Part shown: in pieces, positions 11,101 to 25,100 of the stretch
How positions within the stretch are numbered: the first letter of the stretch is position 1
Layout: each line of letters begins with the position of its first letter
NCBI GenBank assembly: GCA_013397115.1
Contig: VWZW01002447.1
Location: 124,001 to 188,000, forward strand
From: Edolisoma coerulescens
Taxonomy: Eukaryota; Chordata; Aves; Passeriformes; Campephagidae
Direction of reading: 5' to 3'
Length of the DNA: 64,000 nucleotides
Notes under the pieces: generated by a model
What the model was told of the DNA's origin: nothing
The model's database searches: none
Seen by the model: the letters and a program-made list of their open reading frames with translations, nothing else
Made by a program: the position numbers and the translations under genes

Positions 11101-14100
11101 AATCTTGTTGATTATTTCTGGTATACTTCAGCAGTCAGAAATTTTTGTCAATTTAGTATTTCTACTTTAAGAATTAGGTTAGCATGTCAGTCTCAGCTGT
11201 ACTATCAGAGTATGGGCTGCAGAAGATTAACTAAAATTTGGAGACTAGAATTTCTTGATTTGAAGTGCCTAGACTCAAGTGAGAAGTCAGAAATCATCCT
11301 GTTAAGCCCACAGGTTCATCATGTAGTGTGTACAAAATGCTAGTCACTTTGAAATGACATTCAGAAAATACAGTCTCTTGCACAGAAGCGTTCCTAGCTA
11401 CATACATATACCTGACTCTAGAGCAGGTAATAGTTGAGGGGCAAAAAAGAACACTTCTGGAGAGCTATCCAGGTCTCAGGATAGCTCTCCTCTTCTGACA
11501 AATATCTCACAATATCCTCTACATTTTATTAAAAAAAGAAAAAAGGCATTTGTTGCTGGTGTTATTTGGATATTTTGGTAATTCCCTTAGGCTTAGGGGG
11601 TGGACTGATTGTTCCTATCAGGGAACCCTTGATTCCTCTATAAAGAAAGTATATAAACTGTATTCTGGGACAGCTGCCCTTCTTTTAAGGTTAATCCCGA
11701 ACAAAATCTGAATTAGGAATCTTTTGAAGTCCTAATAGGAGCAAACTTCACTGGAAGCATGCTGATATAACCACTTTTCGTGTTTGTCTTGTTGTTCCTC
11801 TCATGTTATCCAATTTATACTGAGAGATATACTAGGAAGATCCAAAAAAGGCGATGAATTGTTTGTTCCTTTTTTCCCTGTCCATGAAGAAATTTCTGTT
11901 GCTGGAAACTACAGTATAAAGTCTGACAGTGGAATGAATAATTTTCGATAGCCTTATACGATTTCTCCATAAAGTGTTGGTTATTTTTTTGCTCAGACCT
12001 CTCTAATCCAGTTGCTCATCCAATTTAAAAGAAATCTAGTCTAGCCTGATAAGAAAAGACTTCTTACAAAACTCCATTTTCTACTTGTTCTTGTTCTTGT
12101 AAAACCTATTTTGAATTCAAACAGGATTTTGAAATGAACATTAGTTTTTAAAAATATGCTAAATATGTTTAGGCTACCTGCTCTAAACATGGGCTATTAT
12201 AAGATGTTACTTCAAATATGGCTGGGTGTCATAGTTGCTTTCAATAATCCATGGCTTTCCCATTACCTAGAAAAGCAAGTAAATTCCCCAACTTTTCCAA
12301 TAAATACTGAAATTTTCTTAGCATTGGGCTTTAAATTGTATATTTTTTCCCTTTTCTTTCTAAGTCATCATATTAGATTCCATTCTGATGCTCTATTAAT
12401 TTAGTGCTTGTTACAATACTTTTAATGAAGGAGTACATAACGCATGACTGATGGAGGAAATTCACTTTGATATGTGCTCAAATATTTTTTATTTCAAAGT
12501 GTTTTCCTTCCTAGTAATATAAAATGTCAACAATATTTAGGATTTTTCTGAGGGAGAGTTAAATAAAAACCAAAAAATTTTCCTTGAAAATGGAATTTAT
12601 GCTTTCAATTTTTTTTTTGTGTCTGTAACACCTCCACACCTCTACATAGGTGGGTAGATAAAATAAGCATTTAATCACTGGCTTCTGGCAGAAGAACCTT
12701 GTAACACATTACCGGTTGGTTTGGTTTGGCTTGGTTAGTTTTTGGATTTTGTTTGTTTCGGGATTGGCTTTCATTTTGCTCTCAGTACTTCAGTGTTATC
12801 AAATACCTTATAATGAAACTCCTTTATGTTTTTTGTTTTGTATTCATCAATATTTTTGTGTTCAAGAAAATAATAAGCAGTGAACAAAAAAAAAAAAAGA
12901 AAACAAGGAACCAAAACCCAAAAAAACCACCAAATAGATGGTTTAGAGCCAGAAATTTGTCTTAATTATCCTTATAAAGCAATTTTAAAGACAAGAGTGG
13001 CTGGTTTCCAATTGATTAGCTGTACTTCTGGGATTGCCCCTGCTGTTCAAAATGACTCTTGCCTTAGGGTGACATTGATCACTGAAATATGCTTCCTAGT
13101 GATGCTAGCAAGCCACAAAATCACTAATTAAAAGTGAAAATCTGTTTTTGTGTGCATAATAACGTAAAGTTTCTTAGCATCCCTTGCAGGCGTCGAGAAC
13201 ACTTTAACATTCTTTCATTTGCATCTTCATAGACCACAGTGTATTCAATGCCTTCCCCCCCCCCCCTTTTAACATATGATACAATTTACAGATTTAGTAA
13301 AATGTTTTACTTCTATATGGGTGTTTGATCACTTGTCTGTCTCTAAAATATTAGGACTGCATAGTAGATGACAATTGACTTAATCACTCTTTCTTCAAGA
13401 AGGAGCATATTTAACAGGAGGTGAAGGGAAATAAAACCTCAGCCAAATTTCTCTGTATATAATTCTTCCCTGGACTGGTTAAATGAGCTGACATTCTTCC
13501 CTGGGAAAGCTGTGACTTAACAGAAGCTGCAGAGAGACCTCAGTGCCTCAAGCACAGATACTTGGCACTTCTATTGAGGAAGTGGGGTGATGGTGTTACT
13601 AAGGCAACTGCCCTGCTACACACAGAGAGCTCCATGATTTGTATTTGTGACAGGAAAAGTTGTGAGATGCTTCAAAAATGCTTTTTATAAAATTTTCAGC
13701 ACTTTAGAATGGACAAGCAAATTATAGAGCCTACTTCTGTGATGTCATTTGATTTCCCAGTACTGTTGGTTTTCCAGCAGATACATGGTCATTAAGATAA
13801 TTAACTTGCAAAACATTTACAGAAGCATGTGGCAAGATGACCTGCAAGCCTGTAAGTGATCAGCAGTGTCAAGTCAAACAAAGTATATTCCTGTTTGTTA
13901 CATAAATACATTTATTTAAACTGTAGAGACATGCTCTGTAATGAGAAAGATAATGTTCCCCTGAGACAGAAAAAATCAGCTGGTATTCCACTATGCCTAG
14001 ATCACTAAAATCTCACCAAAATAAAAAAAAAAAAAGGAAATTGAAATAATGGTTCTCCCTATTCTGAGTGTGGGTACGTGTGCATGTTAAAAAATAATGC

Positions 14101-15180
14101 TGTATGCCAAGTCTGTGTTCAATTTCTTTTTTTGTTTTTTTTTTTTTTTTTAAATGACACTTTTGAGTCATGGTTTTGTTTTACTTTGTACAGGCACACT
14201 GAAGATCATAGTAAGCAAAATTTGCCGATATGTTATCAACTAACATTGAGATCCAATAGTTACACAAAAAAAGTAAGTGAATGTATGCAATAAAGAAAAG
14301 GGAAAGGATATCAACTGTAGGTTAAAGAAGCTGGATTTTATCTTGAGTGCATAACGTTCTACATGAACTGGTAAATTCTAAGGTTATGTCCAAAGCCATT
14401 CAACAGATCTAAGTTAGTTATCTCTAATAGTGAATTTTAATGGCAATTCCTTTTATATTTTGGTCAGTGTTTAGAGTTCATGATTGAAGTCTGCTTTTTA
14501 ACTATCCTTAGTTTAAAGATTGAAAGCTTTCTTATGTTGTGTTGAAAATCTAAAGTATTCACATTTGGTGTTGTGGCAGGTGCAAAGTAGGCTTTTCTGT
14601 GAGAGAAAATAGCAACATTGCAAGCACAGCCTCTTTCGACAGTAAGCGTAGTTTAGTTTACTGATGGTTCTCACTATGTGTCCTTTGACTAGTTTTCAGA
14701 CACTGCAGTGCTTGTAAATGCCCCAAAGAGCTTAACAGATTTAAACTGGGAATTTAAGTCCATGCTAAGTACTCCTCTACCTCAGCTCAAACCATCTATA
14801 GCTGTCCTGAGAAAAGATGTTAAAGGTTATGGGAAGAGGTTTCTAACCTCTTTCTAACTCAAGCTCACCTGCTAGCTCTACACAGTCTGGTTGAAATATA
14901 TCTCCTCAGGTTTTATTGTGAAGCATAAAATTTGGAGCAAACGTATCAAGTACAGGCATTTGACATTTACTGTTTTCTTAATTGCATATTTGCTAATATA
15001 ATCTACATATTCTCAGAATCTTTTTCATATTAATTTGAAAAGTTCCAGTTCTAGATTTGAAAAAAAATCTGAAAGTTTTTAATAGGTATAATTATAATCA
15101 TATCTGCTTATAAATCATTAACAAAACAGAACCTCTATAGGATGGTCTGACACAGGATATTTTATTATTATGGAGATATT
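8172..15180. other. AT-rich single-copy region, no gene seen
   Basis: No frame here is recognisable and no mobile element is clear. Contents worth noting are short low-complexity runs (T/G at 12715-12775, A/C at 12885-12935, a 12-base C-run at 13255-13266, poly-T near 14130-14152) and a 12-bp-stem hairpin at 11459-11490. Confidence 0.6.
11459..11490. repeat. Inverted repeat, 12-bp stem
   Basis: GGAGAGCTATCC at 11459-11470 and its perfect reverse complement at 11479-11490 flank an 8-base loop. No T-run follows, and nothing beside it suggests a gene, so function is unknown. Confidence 0.85.
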
Positions 15181-15924
15181 ATGTAGAAAATATTACCACT
15201 TCATGGATCCCAACAGCTTCCCATTGACCCTCTCCATCTGATCTTCTTGGTGGGAATGCCCAGATACCTCCCTGGCAGGGGGCGAGTTTGACATGGTCTC
15301 TTGCACCAGACTCAGGATCAGCTGCATCACTTTGCATCACGTGCAGTGCTCTGGCAGAAGGCCTCAGGAATGAGTCTGGGGAGCACTTTAGGGTCATTTG
15401 ATGGATTATGACACCGCTTAGCTACCTCTCATGTGAACCTTCCCAGGGTGGGAGGTTTTACAGCTGAGCCAGTTTGTGTAAGGAAGGATGAGTGTTCACT
15501 CCCTCTGACCAGAGGTTATGCCACACACAAAACTCTCCTTCTCTCCCCTTGGTTGTGGGGGAGTGTGTGCAAACCTGGCTTCAGCGGGTGATTCTGTGGG
15601 CTATGACCTCCCCCACCCCTAACCCAGCCAGGGATGATTTTCAGGACAGCTGCTGGGTTTGGCTTTCTTGTGGATGCATTCTTCTCCCTCAGCCTTGTTT
15701 GCTTTTTCCCAGACCTGAGATGATTGAACAATAGTGTCACCTTTAACTTACCTCAAGTTCCCTTAGGCAGCTTGACTCAGTCCAAGGTTCCAGTCCGGAG
15801 GCATCTTCAGGGAGAAATGGGCTTCAGTGACTGCAGCTTCTTTATGCAGTTTTACCATATGGACGAAAGTCCTTCACAACAATGTTTAAACCATGAACCA
15901 TAAGATTTCAGTCTCTGATGTGTT
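15181..15924. other. GC-richer unclassified segment next to a CR1
   Basis: This stretch is visibly richer in G and C than the DNA to its left and abuts a long CR1. Frames of 72-80 codons on both strands are unrecognised. It may be an old mobile-element remnant (an ERV piece or divergent CR1 end), but I cannot match it to a family by eye. Confidence 0.4.
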
Positions 15925-18240
15925 TCCTGTCAGTTGTCTCCTCTCAAGGCTGAACAGGCCCAGCTCCCTCAGCCTTTTCTCGTAAGAGAGATGCTTCCAC
16001 CCCCTCATCATCTTTGTAACCCTCCACTGGACTCCCTCCAAGAGAGACTCCCTGTCTCTCTTGTACTGAGAAGCCCAGAACTCCAGATGTGTCTCACCTG
16101 GGCACAGTAGAGGAACAGAATCATCTCCCTCAAGCTGCTGACAATGTTCTTACTAATGCAGCCCAGGATACCATTGGTCTTGTTGGCCACCAGGGCACAC
16201 TGCTGTCTTGTGGACAGCTTGTTGTCCACCATGATTCCCAGGTTCTTTTCCACAGAGCTGCTTCCCAGCAGATCAGCCCCCAGCCTGTGCTGGTGATGAG
16301 TTATTTCTCTCCAGTACAGAACCCTGCACTAGCCCTTGCTGAACTTCAGGAGGTTCCCCTCTGCCCATCTCTCCACCCTGTTGAGGTCCTTTGGAAGGTA
16401 TAGGCCACTGGGCATTGGCCACTCCTCCCATCTTTGTTCAAGTCACTGATAAATAACTTAAACAAGACTAGACCCAGTCCCACTCAGGGGATGCCAGTAA
16501 TAAAAGGCTACCAACTGGAGCCTGCACCACTCATTACAACCTTCTGGGATCTTCCATTCAGCCAATTCTTAATCCACTTCACTGCCCCCTCATCCACTCC
16601 ACACTTCCTGAGTGTACTTTTGAGGGCGTTGTGAGAGACAGCATTAAAAGCCTTGCTGAAGTTAAGGTAGACAATATCCAGTGCTCTCCCCTTGTCCCTA
16701 CAGGTAGTTGCTCCATCATAGAAGACAATCAGGTTGATCAAGCTTGATTTTCCTGTAGTGAATCCATGCTGACTGCTCCTGATTACTTTGTTGTCTTCCA
16801 TGTGGAGAGAGACAGCCTCCAGAATGAGGCACTCCATCACCTTTCCAGGGATTGAAGTGAGATTGATTGGCCAGTAGTTCCCTAGTTTCCTTCTTCTTGC
16901 CTATTTTGAAGACTGGGGTGATATTTGCCTTCTTCCAGTCCTCAGGCACCAATCCTGATTGCCAGAACCTTTCAAAGATGATCGTGACCATTCTCACTAT
17001 GGTGTCTGCCAACATTCTCAGTACTTGTGGCTGAATTCCACCAGGGCACATGGACTTGTGGATATCAAGTTTGCCAAGCTGTTTTCTAACCCGGATCTCC
17101 TTGACCTAGGGAAAGTCTTCCTTCTAACACTCCTTTAGCCTGGTCTCCTCTATCAGAGATTCGTGATGTCTGGTCTTGTCAGTGAAGACTGATGCAAAGA
17201 AGGCATTCAGTAACCCTGCCTTATCTGTATCCTCTATTACCTGGGTTTCCTCTCCGTTTAAGTAATGGGCCCACATTATCTTTCATTTTCCTTCTGTTAC
17301 TGATGTGTCTAAAGAAGCTCTTCATGTTGTTCTTGACATCTTTGGGCAGACTTAATTCCATTTGGGCCTTGGTCTTCCTTGTTTCATTTCTGCTTTGGAA
17401 ACATGTCCACATTAATTCCAAGTGTCCCGTCCAAGCTTCTATCTCCTGCGTATTTGAGTACTTACTGCTTGAGTAACGACAGAAGTTCCTTATTCATCCA
17501 TGCAGGTCTCTTGGCATCTTTGCTCAATTTCTTGCTCCTCAGGATGCATCATTCTTGAGCCTGGAGGAAGTGATCCTTGAATATCAATCAGGTCTCCTGG
17601 ACTCCTCAGTAGAACCTGTTCCCATGGCATTCTTACAAAAACATGTCTGAAAAGGCTAAAGTTATCTCTCCTGAAGTCTGTGGTTAAAATCTTACTTGCT
17701 GCCCTGCTTCCTCCTTACCTGTTACTGAAATCTATAATATCATGGTCACTGCAGCCAAGGCTGCTGCCAGCCTCACATCTCCAAGGCCTTCCCTTTTCAT
17801 TAGTATAAAATCTGGGATCAGACCATTTCTTGTCAGATTCTCCACTACCTTGTAGAAAGCTGTCATCAATGCTTTCCAGGAACCTCCTGGACTGTTTGTG
17901 CTTCTCTGTATTTCTTCTTCAGCAAATGTCAGGGTAGTTAAAGACACCCACAAGAACCAGGGCCTGAGACTTTCAGGCTGCTTCAAGCTGCCTGTAGAAG
18001 GCCGCATCAACTTCCTCCTCTTGCTGAGGCAGCCCATAGCAAACACCCAAGACAATGTCCCTCACTAGTCTGCCCTTTTATCCTAACCCATAAGCTCTCT
18101 ACTCACTCGATCAGCTACCCCAAGACAGAGCTTGATAGGTCCCAAGTTTTGCCTCATGAAAAAGGGCAACTCCAACGCTATACCTTTCTGGTCTGTCTGC
18201 CCTTAACAGTGTGTAGCCCTTCATGACAACATTCCAGTCT
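15925..18240 (-). mobile_element. Long CR1 LINE remnant (endonuclease and reverse transcriptase parts)
   Basis: The largest non-LTR element in the window, about 2.3 kb, lies on the minus strand. Reading downward from 18240 it passes through endonuclease-end sequence (frame 17732-18055), the linker (17221-17421), the upstream RT part with an EDWKKANITPVFK block (16716-17051), the RT palm start with YLNFSKAFNAVSH (16508-16840), and the RT C-terminal region with KNLGIMVDNKLS (16008-16253). The frame shifts between these pieces and there are internal stops, so it cannot make the roughly 900-residue ORF2 protein. In the palm block the usual catalytic Asp of YLDFSKAFD is Asn twice over (N for D), which also indicates decay. 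The usual 3' tail is not evident at the low-coordinate end. Confidence 0.9.
16508..17051 (-). pseudogene. CR1 reverse transcriptase, palm-start fragment (broken)
   Basis: Two overlapping frames (16716-17051 and 16508-16840) together carry the N-terminal part of a CR1 RT: EDWKKANITPVF, then GFTTGKSSLINLI, then YLNFSKAFNAVSH and WLNGRSQKVV. A frameshift separates the two. The first catalytic Asp position reads Asn. This is a dead remnant within the larger CR1. Confidence 0.85.
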
Positions 18241-20404
18241 GTTAAGATAATCCATTTTTGTGCTATAAAATTGTTTATTTATCTGAACTCATTTGATGTG
18301 TGTGAGAGTCCAAAATTTCTGACCATGTTCTTTAGATCTTTTTTAGACATAGAGAGCATAATGTTTAATACCAAATTTAGCTATTTAAAGATAGTTGATG
18401 TCACACAGGCTTTCCAATTTGGTAGAGTGATTGAAAATATACTGAAATCTCAAAACAAAAGTAAGTTATGGCAAAATGCAGCAGTTGCAATATACAGTTC
18501 AATCACAATACCATTGTGATTCCCATTACAGGTCTCAACCATATGCTCTGTGTCACGATGCTCAGTGTCCTCAGTAGGAAGGAATAAAAGGGTTAATGCC
18601 AGCCCAAGCCTGTTGCTCTCTTAAAATTCATTTGCTAGTTGCCTGATTTTTATAGTCTGGGTTGAGCTGAACAATTGTTTGCTTTCCAGGTGCTGGTCTA
18701 GCTAAACTGGGGAGACATTCATATCCTTTTAATTAAATTAGGGACAAACATTTACACCACCAGTTCACAGCTGTTTATCTAAAACATAGGCCTTTGTGTG
18801 GCCTGTGTTCCCTTTGTGTTGAGATCAAGGTGAGGTTCTTTGCAACTGTAATGGTCCATCACACTCTACATTATTCCCAGAGCTTCACCCTTGCCCACCA
18901 CTTCTGAGGCTTATTCTCTTTTAAGGATTTATTGATCTGTCACAATGTGAGTCTATCAGAGAGAATTGAAAAACACAATAAACTAAAATACAGAAATAGT
19001 ATACAGAAAAATATAGGGACATGTTTATAATCATCTAATCAGAGAAAAATAAAAGCACATTCAAAAAGAGGAAAAAATAATGCATTATTAATATTCTTTT
19101 AAAAATATGTTTGAAGTTAACAAACTGGATGTTGGTTTCCAAAGCAATACTAAACTTTTAAAAGAATTTAAAAAAATAAATGCAGAACAATCAAGGTCAG
19201 AGCAATGAAACTAAATAATTTAAAACATAAGGGGAAAAACTGGAAAAAATAGTCAGTGAGAATTAGAATTAGGGAAAATTAGGTTTCAGAATCGAGAGTT
19301 GTGGAATCATACCTGCTTCTCAGATTTGAAATGCTGAAAGCATATTTCTCTGCTGATCTGAGGATAAGTGCCTTCTCGGGCTCACTGAGTCCACACTGTC
19401 CCTTTTGTCAGGTGCTACTTATTTTTCCATTGGGTGATGGATTAGCCACATTAAGTTTATGGCTTTAAGCAACAGCTTTGTCCTGTTTATGCTTATAAGA
19501 GAAACATCAATCACATTCACCCCACAGCCCTATAAGTTCGACTCGTGTCTCACTAGCTCAGCACAAGTACAATGCAATTTGTAGAGACAGGTATTACTCC
19601 CAGTGGTGCCTTCCTATCATTTTGGTCTTTCCTGACCAGCTTGGGAAACCTCGCTGTGTGCATTGAACTTTACCATGCAATAGGAAAAGCTAATTTTAGC
19701 AGCATCTATTATCTGGAAATTTGTAATTTCTTTGTTGAATGTCAAAATATTCTTTGCTTTTATATGTCTATGAAACACTGTAATGAAAACTAATACAGGA
19801 ACTGTTGGCTAACCTAAGATGACCTGCAATGACAGGGGATAATTTTGCTGTTGTTTATTTTGTGCCTCTCAGTGCTCACATACTATCAAAGAATATTTTT
19901 CATATTATCATCTAACAAAAAACTCTATATACCTTTCTGTTTGCTGTCAAGAAAAGATAAAGAGCTGAAAGACTGAGATAATCTTATCTCTAGAAATAGA
20001 GATCAAACATAAAATCTGCTTATTTTATTTTAATCTGACAAAATATTACTTGAATTTCTTGGGAAAAAAAAAAGAGCCAACTTCAAAGAAAACATATGGG
20101 GATCTTTTGAAAAGTGTAATTTTTTTTCATGTGCATAATTATTTTGTATAGAAATATTTCATATGTGGTACTGGAGTTGAGCTAAAGATTATGTCCACTG
20201 GTCATCTAATAAACAGTTAACTTTGCCTTAATTTTATTGTTTTCATTAGAATGGACAGTTAATCTTGATTTACTTCCTTATTCTATATTTTACTGAGGAA
20301 TTGTCTTTTGTCACCAAATCCATTAAAGAGAGAAATTGATAGATTAGGGACACATTTTTAAATCTTTTATGGAATATATTTTTTAAGAACACACATAAAC
20401 CCTC

Positions 20405-20530
20405 ACACCCAAGACCAAACAAAAAAAACCAAACCAACCAACCAACAACAAAAAAAGCCCCAAAACCCAGAAAAAACTCCCAAAGCAAGACCACAAACAA
20501 ACCCAAACCCAAAAAGACACACACACACAT
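20405..20530. repeat. A/C-rich tract ending in a short (CA)n run
   Basis: Irregular CCAAA, CCAA and CCCAAA units fill 20405-20515, followed by a short CA dinucleotide run at about 20516-20528. The 86-codon minus-strand frame through it (Phe/Gly/Val/Leu-rich) is a composition artefact. Confidence 0.85.
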
Positions 20531-22044
20531 AAAACCAACAACCTTAACAGAATAAAACAGAATTTGACTTCATCTATTAATAATTTCTTAACCTTAGCCT
20601 GATAAACTTTTGAAATGTAGACCCAGTACCCATTTGTTTTCTTTAGTTTCTATGATGTCCAATTTTTTTCTGTGTTTCAAATATATAAATAATTTTGAAA
20701 AAATGTTTATACAAATTTTCCTATTTTTGTACACTGGGTTTTTTGATGCCAGTCTTTGATACAACATGTGGTCCACTTCATCAGCCTTTCCGGATCTATG
20801 CAGTAACAGGGTAGAAAGTAACATGGAAAGCCATAAATGCTTTCATAGGAAAAATAAGGATGATCATTTGCTATGATTTATAAGCACCTATGTTCCATCC
20901 TGTTAACTCTGGCTAATCTTTTCATAGAAAATGCCAGTGTGTTGTCCAGTTGTTAACTTTGTGTCCAGAACCATTTCTCACAAATTCCTTACTTTGCACT
21001 GTTTTCTGGATGTCTAATACCTTGACACAGCTGTCAGATTACCTTCTACACCTTAAAAAGGAGGTTCTTACCTGTCTCATTTTCACATTCTTGGCTGACA
21101 GGAGCACTTGGCAGGGGAGCCCATTACTCCTTCCTGAGGTCGCTTCTTGCCCTGTTGGGGTAGAAACTGGACACTTCATGGGATTCAAGTCACTGCTTAT
21201 AGCAGGTCATTTGAGAAGGGGCACAAATGGTACCTCATCTCAAGGAGACATATGCTTTTGCTAAAACTGGGATTTCTTATGTAACAAATAGTCAGTCTAC
21301 AGAAGGAGTTTGATGCTTAGGGATCTGAGCCTAGGACACTTGAAGTCATTTATGAATACTGAAATGATTGTCCTTTCTGGCTCCTTGTGTAAAAGCATGC
21401 TCCTCACCTTGGTGCATTCTACTCCTGGGTGTGCAACCTTCTAGCAAACTGAACCCCTGCCACCCTTGCCCTGTATACTTAGATATGTGCACCCACGCAA
21501 GAATCGTCTGTTATTACTCAATAATTATGGAGGGAAGAAGTAAGGAATTAAAAATAATTTCTAGAATGGTACTTTTGATTAAAATGTGCTAGACAAAAAT
21601 TGTTGACCTCTGGGTGACTCCAGACAGATGCTGGAAATCATCACAACAATGAAATTGCAAGGATGAAAGCTAAACGGGATGTTTAAGTAGCCTCACGTAA
21701 CAGCATGCAAATCCCAGAGGGTAAATGCAACCTAATGTTGCTACTGCAGGCATAAAATGTACAAGCAAATTGCAAGGTAAAAGTACCATATGATCACAAA
21801 CTTTCTGTAAAAATACATTTTTTTTCTTAATTAAATATAAGTTTATTGATTTCTAATTACAGTTTTAGACAGAAAAATTTGGGGAATCCAATATTATAGA
21901 CATAAACCCTGTATTCTTCATATCAGGAACATTTTTTTTAAAACAAAGAGTTTTAAAAATGAGGAGTTTAAAGAAAAGCAAAGAAAATGTACCAGAAAAA
22001 CCTAAAAAGGAAGCAGAAACAGGGAGGAAACAATGGCAACACTA

Positions 22045-22112
22045 TTATAAAAAAAACCAAACCAACCAAAATCCCCGCTGAAAGCCAAACAAAAACCCCC
22101 CAAAGCCAAAAA
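22045..22112. repeat. A/C-rich low-complexity tract
   Basis: AACCAAACC-like units and C-runs are separated by A-runs, the same style as at 1.6, 5.2 and 20.4 kb. Confidence 0.75.
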
Positions 22113-25100
22113 TTGTCAAAATGTAATCAGATTTGTTTGCTTATAAAAATTAATGTTGTTCTTAGCAGGTTATCTGAATTTGTTAACACAGTGTTCAGAC
22201 AAAAATATATTAATATTTTTCCATCAATTCTGTATTCTATCTGCATCTACATAACCTGCAAGAGCAAGTATTGTTAAGAAGGCTCTTCAACACATGACAT
22301 TTTATTTAAAAGGTGTTGCTAGAAGCTGACCAGGTAAACAGCATAGTAAAGATGGAGATACAGAAGACTGTTCTGGTAATCACATAAGGTTAAATCTACA
22401 ATTCTTTCAAGGTTCAGAATACTCACACTATCTGAACAACACTGGATTAGGAATGACTCTTGTTTATGAGTACTTCTGTGTGCTGTTGTATTCATACAGA
22501 CTCAGTTTATATCTAGCCTGTAAATAAAATGCAGCTATTTGGAAGCATAGTGGTTTTCAACCACTCAGTGTGAGGCATTCACATTTCTGAAGAGAGATGA
22601 GAAGACAGGAAAAGGATTTAGTGGCCCTCATTAGTGTGAGATTACATTCTAACAATTTACTTCATTCCAAAGATGACTATTATTGAAATAAATCAGACAA
22701 AATGTTTCGTAAAACAGAACATTCCAGAAATCAGTGATCATTAAGTCTAAAAGAATTCTGGTGGATGTTTCTGTGTTAGCTACAGGATGAACAACATCAT
22801 TAAATACAAAGTAATCATCAGCTAAGACTTCAGAACATACAGTAACAAATGAAAATAAAGAAACAATGTTAGAATCTGCCTTTTAGAGTGGGACCCTGTA
22901 TTTGTCACTGAAAGATGGCACCTAGATATTTACTTCTTTTGAACATTCAAAAAAACAAAACACTGCAATTTCAAAAGTTAAATCAATTTCAGAAATGTAA
23001 GCTTGAACCTATAAAACTGAATTTTGGATGAAAGTAAGGGTAATATAATATAATATAATTTATATTCAGTATATTTACTGGGTATAAATTAAGTGACAAG
23101 GTAATCCTTTTCTCTATCATTCCATTTTGTAAACATAAGTCTTCATTATTATATATGAAATACAGAATTGTGTATAAGTTAAGTCTTTTAAAAACTGATT
23201 ACAGCAAAAGTCTCAGCAAAATTTATGATATCATGCAGTTATTGCTTCAAAAGGTTTTAAGACCATTGCATCATTCCCTCATTTGAAAAGCCCTGTCAGA
23301 ATGACTTCCAATACCTTAGATTAAGGGACTCTACCAACATTGATAAGATTTAACCCATCAGTCCCTGGAAACTGACTTTCAGTTAACCTGAAGCTGCTTA
23401 CCTTTGAAAAATTAGAGGCCCAAACAACCATGTCTGATTCTGTTCAGTTGACAGCTGAACTGAAACTGCCTGTCCTTGAAGAATTCTGCTTACTGCTGTG
23501 TTTTGATTCTTCCTGCTTCCATATCAGTTAAAAAGAGAAAAGAAATTTCTTGACTCTTGTTTAAAGATGAAGGTGTTCTTGAGTCAATACAGAGAGGTGG
23601 AATAATGAAACACTGATATGCTGAAATATGACTGGGAAAACCCTGTTAAATCCTTTTTATGATTTTAAACATATATATATTAGTCAAAAATATGTTGTGC
23701 TATTGAAAGATTTTTGGATGTTTTAGTGAATTTAATGATCCTGAAGTTTTTCCTTTGTCACATTGGTAATGTCTGCCCTGGAGTTTCAAGTGCTACTGAG
23801 AAGCATTACAATTTATGGACTAAAACTTGGTTTTCCTTTGGTTGTTCTTGTTGCTTTTTTTTCCAGCATATAATAATTTTTTTTTTTTTTTGGTTGTAGA
23901 AGGCAGGTGTTTCCAAATGGAAAGAGTCTAGTGAGAAAGCTACAATTCAATGCGTTTCTCTGCTTTACAATTATGCCATCCTTTGAAAAGTTAGGCTTTG
24001 TTAATATAAATTTAATGCATTGCATTCATAAAACTTTTATTTAAAAGTGAACATTTTTCTTTTAAAAAGAACAGTATAGTGTTTCCCTGTAACCCAGAAC
24101 CATATTATTCCCACTCTGAAAAGAACATGGAGGTTACTTACGACACATGTGGTGACATGGCATGTACACTTTAGGTGTGGCACTTTCATACTAGCTAGAG
24201 ATAGTCAATGTTGAAATACATCCATCTATGATAATTAACTGGAGTTACCCCTAGAAATGATAACTTAAGAGGTGGTATAGTATTTACTGCTTTGTGAGAG
24301 AAAAAGATAGGAGAATTTAATAGAAAGATGCATTCATGCAATAAATGAAGATGTTAAGGAAATCTTGCAGCAGATGAAGTTATTATTCACCTGACTGCTT
24401 TCTTCCTTCCAGATCAATGGAGATGCCATCAGACTACTGAACAGCTATTTTAAGTGCTGTAGATAAAATATTTTGGAGAGTTCAGAAATATCCTTTCCTA
24501 TCATCCTCATATGATATGGTTTTCTATTAAATCCTTTGACTAGCTAAAGATGAACATATACAATGGAAAGTCCTGGTAAAGTGTCCAGGTTTTATATCAC
24601 TATAAGAAAACCCTGTTGACATTTGATAATTTGAAAGTAAATCCTAATGGATAATATCTGCTAGTTATCACATGGACAGTTCTGTTTCCAGGCAAGAACA
24701 GTTTGTTATCTGCCAAGTTTCATTTCATGATTTCTACCTCTGAAAAGACAACAATAATTTAGAGGCTCTGTCTGGGTTATAGGACTAATCTCTTTGTCTT
24801 GCATTTCAATTGGTCTTCCTACTCTGAACAGCTGTTGAAAGCTGCTGTTACTATTCTGGCTTATTCTTCTCCTTTCTGAAATTGTGAGTGATTTGATGGC
24901 CTGTTGAGTGATACTTTCCCCTTCCATACTGAACTTCCGCTTTTGTTACCATTATTCTGACAGTTTTCCAGTTCTCCTAAAATTTGAAAAACTATTTACT
25001 TAAATAAGTCTTTGTTTCACAAAAAAAAGAAAAAGAAAGGGAAAAAAAAGAGTTAGTCTAACCTTATACTGCGTATTCAGTATATTAATACAAGAGGGGG

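Noticed and set aside
15492..15734. 80-codon plus-strand ORF and its 74-codon antisense partner
   Set aside because: Overlapping frames on opposite strands in a GC-richer segment, with no recognised domain.
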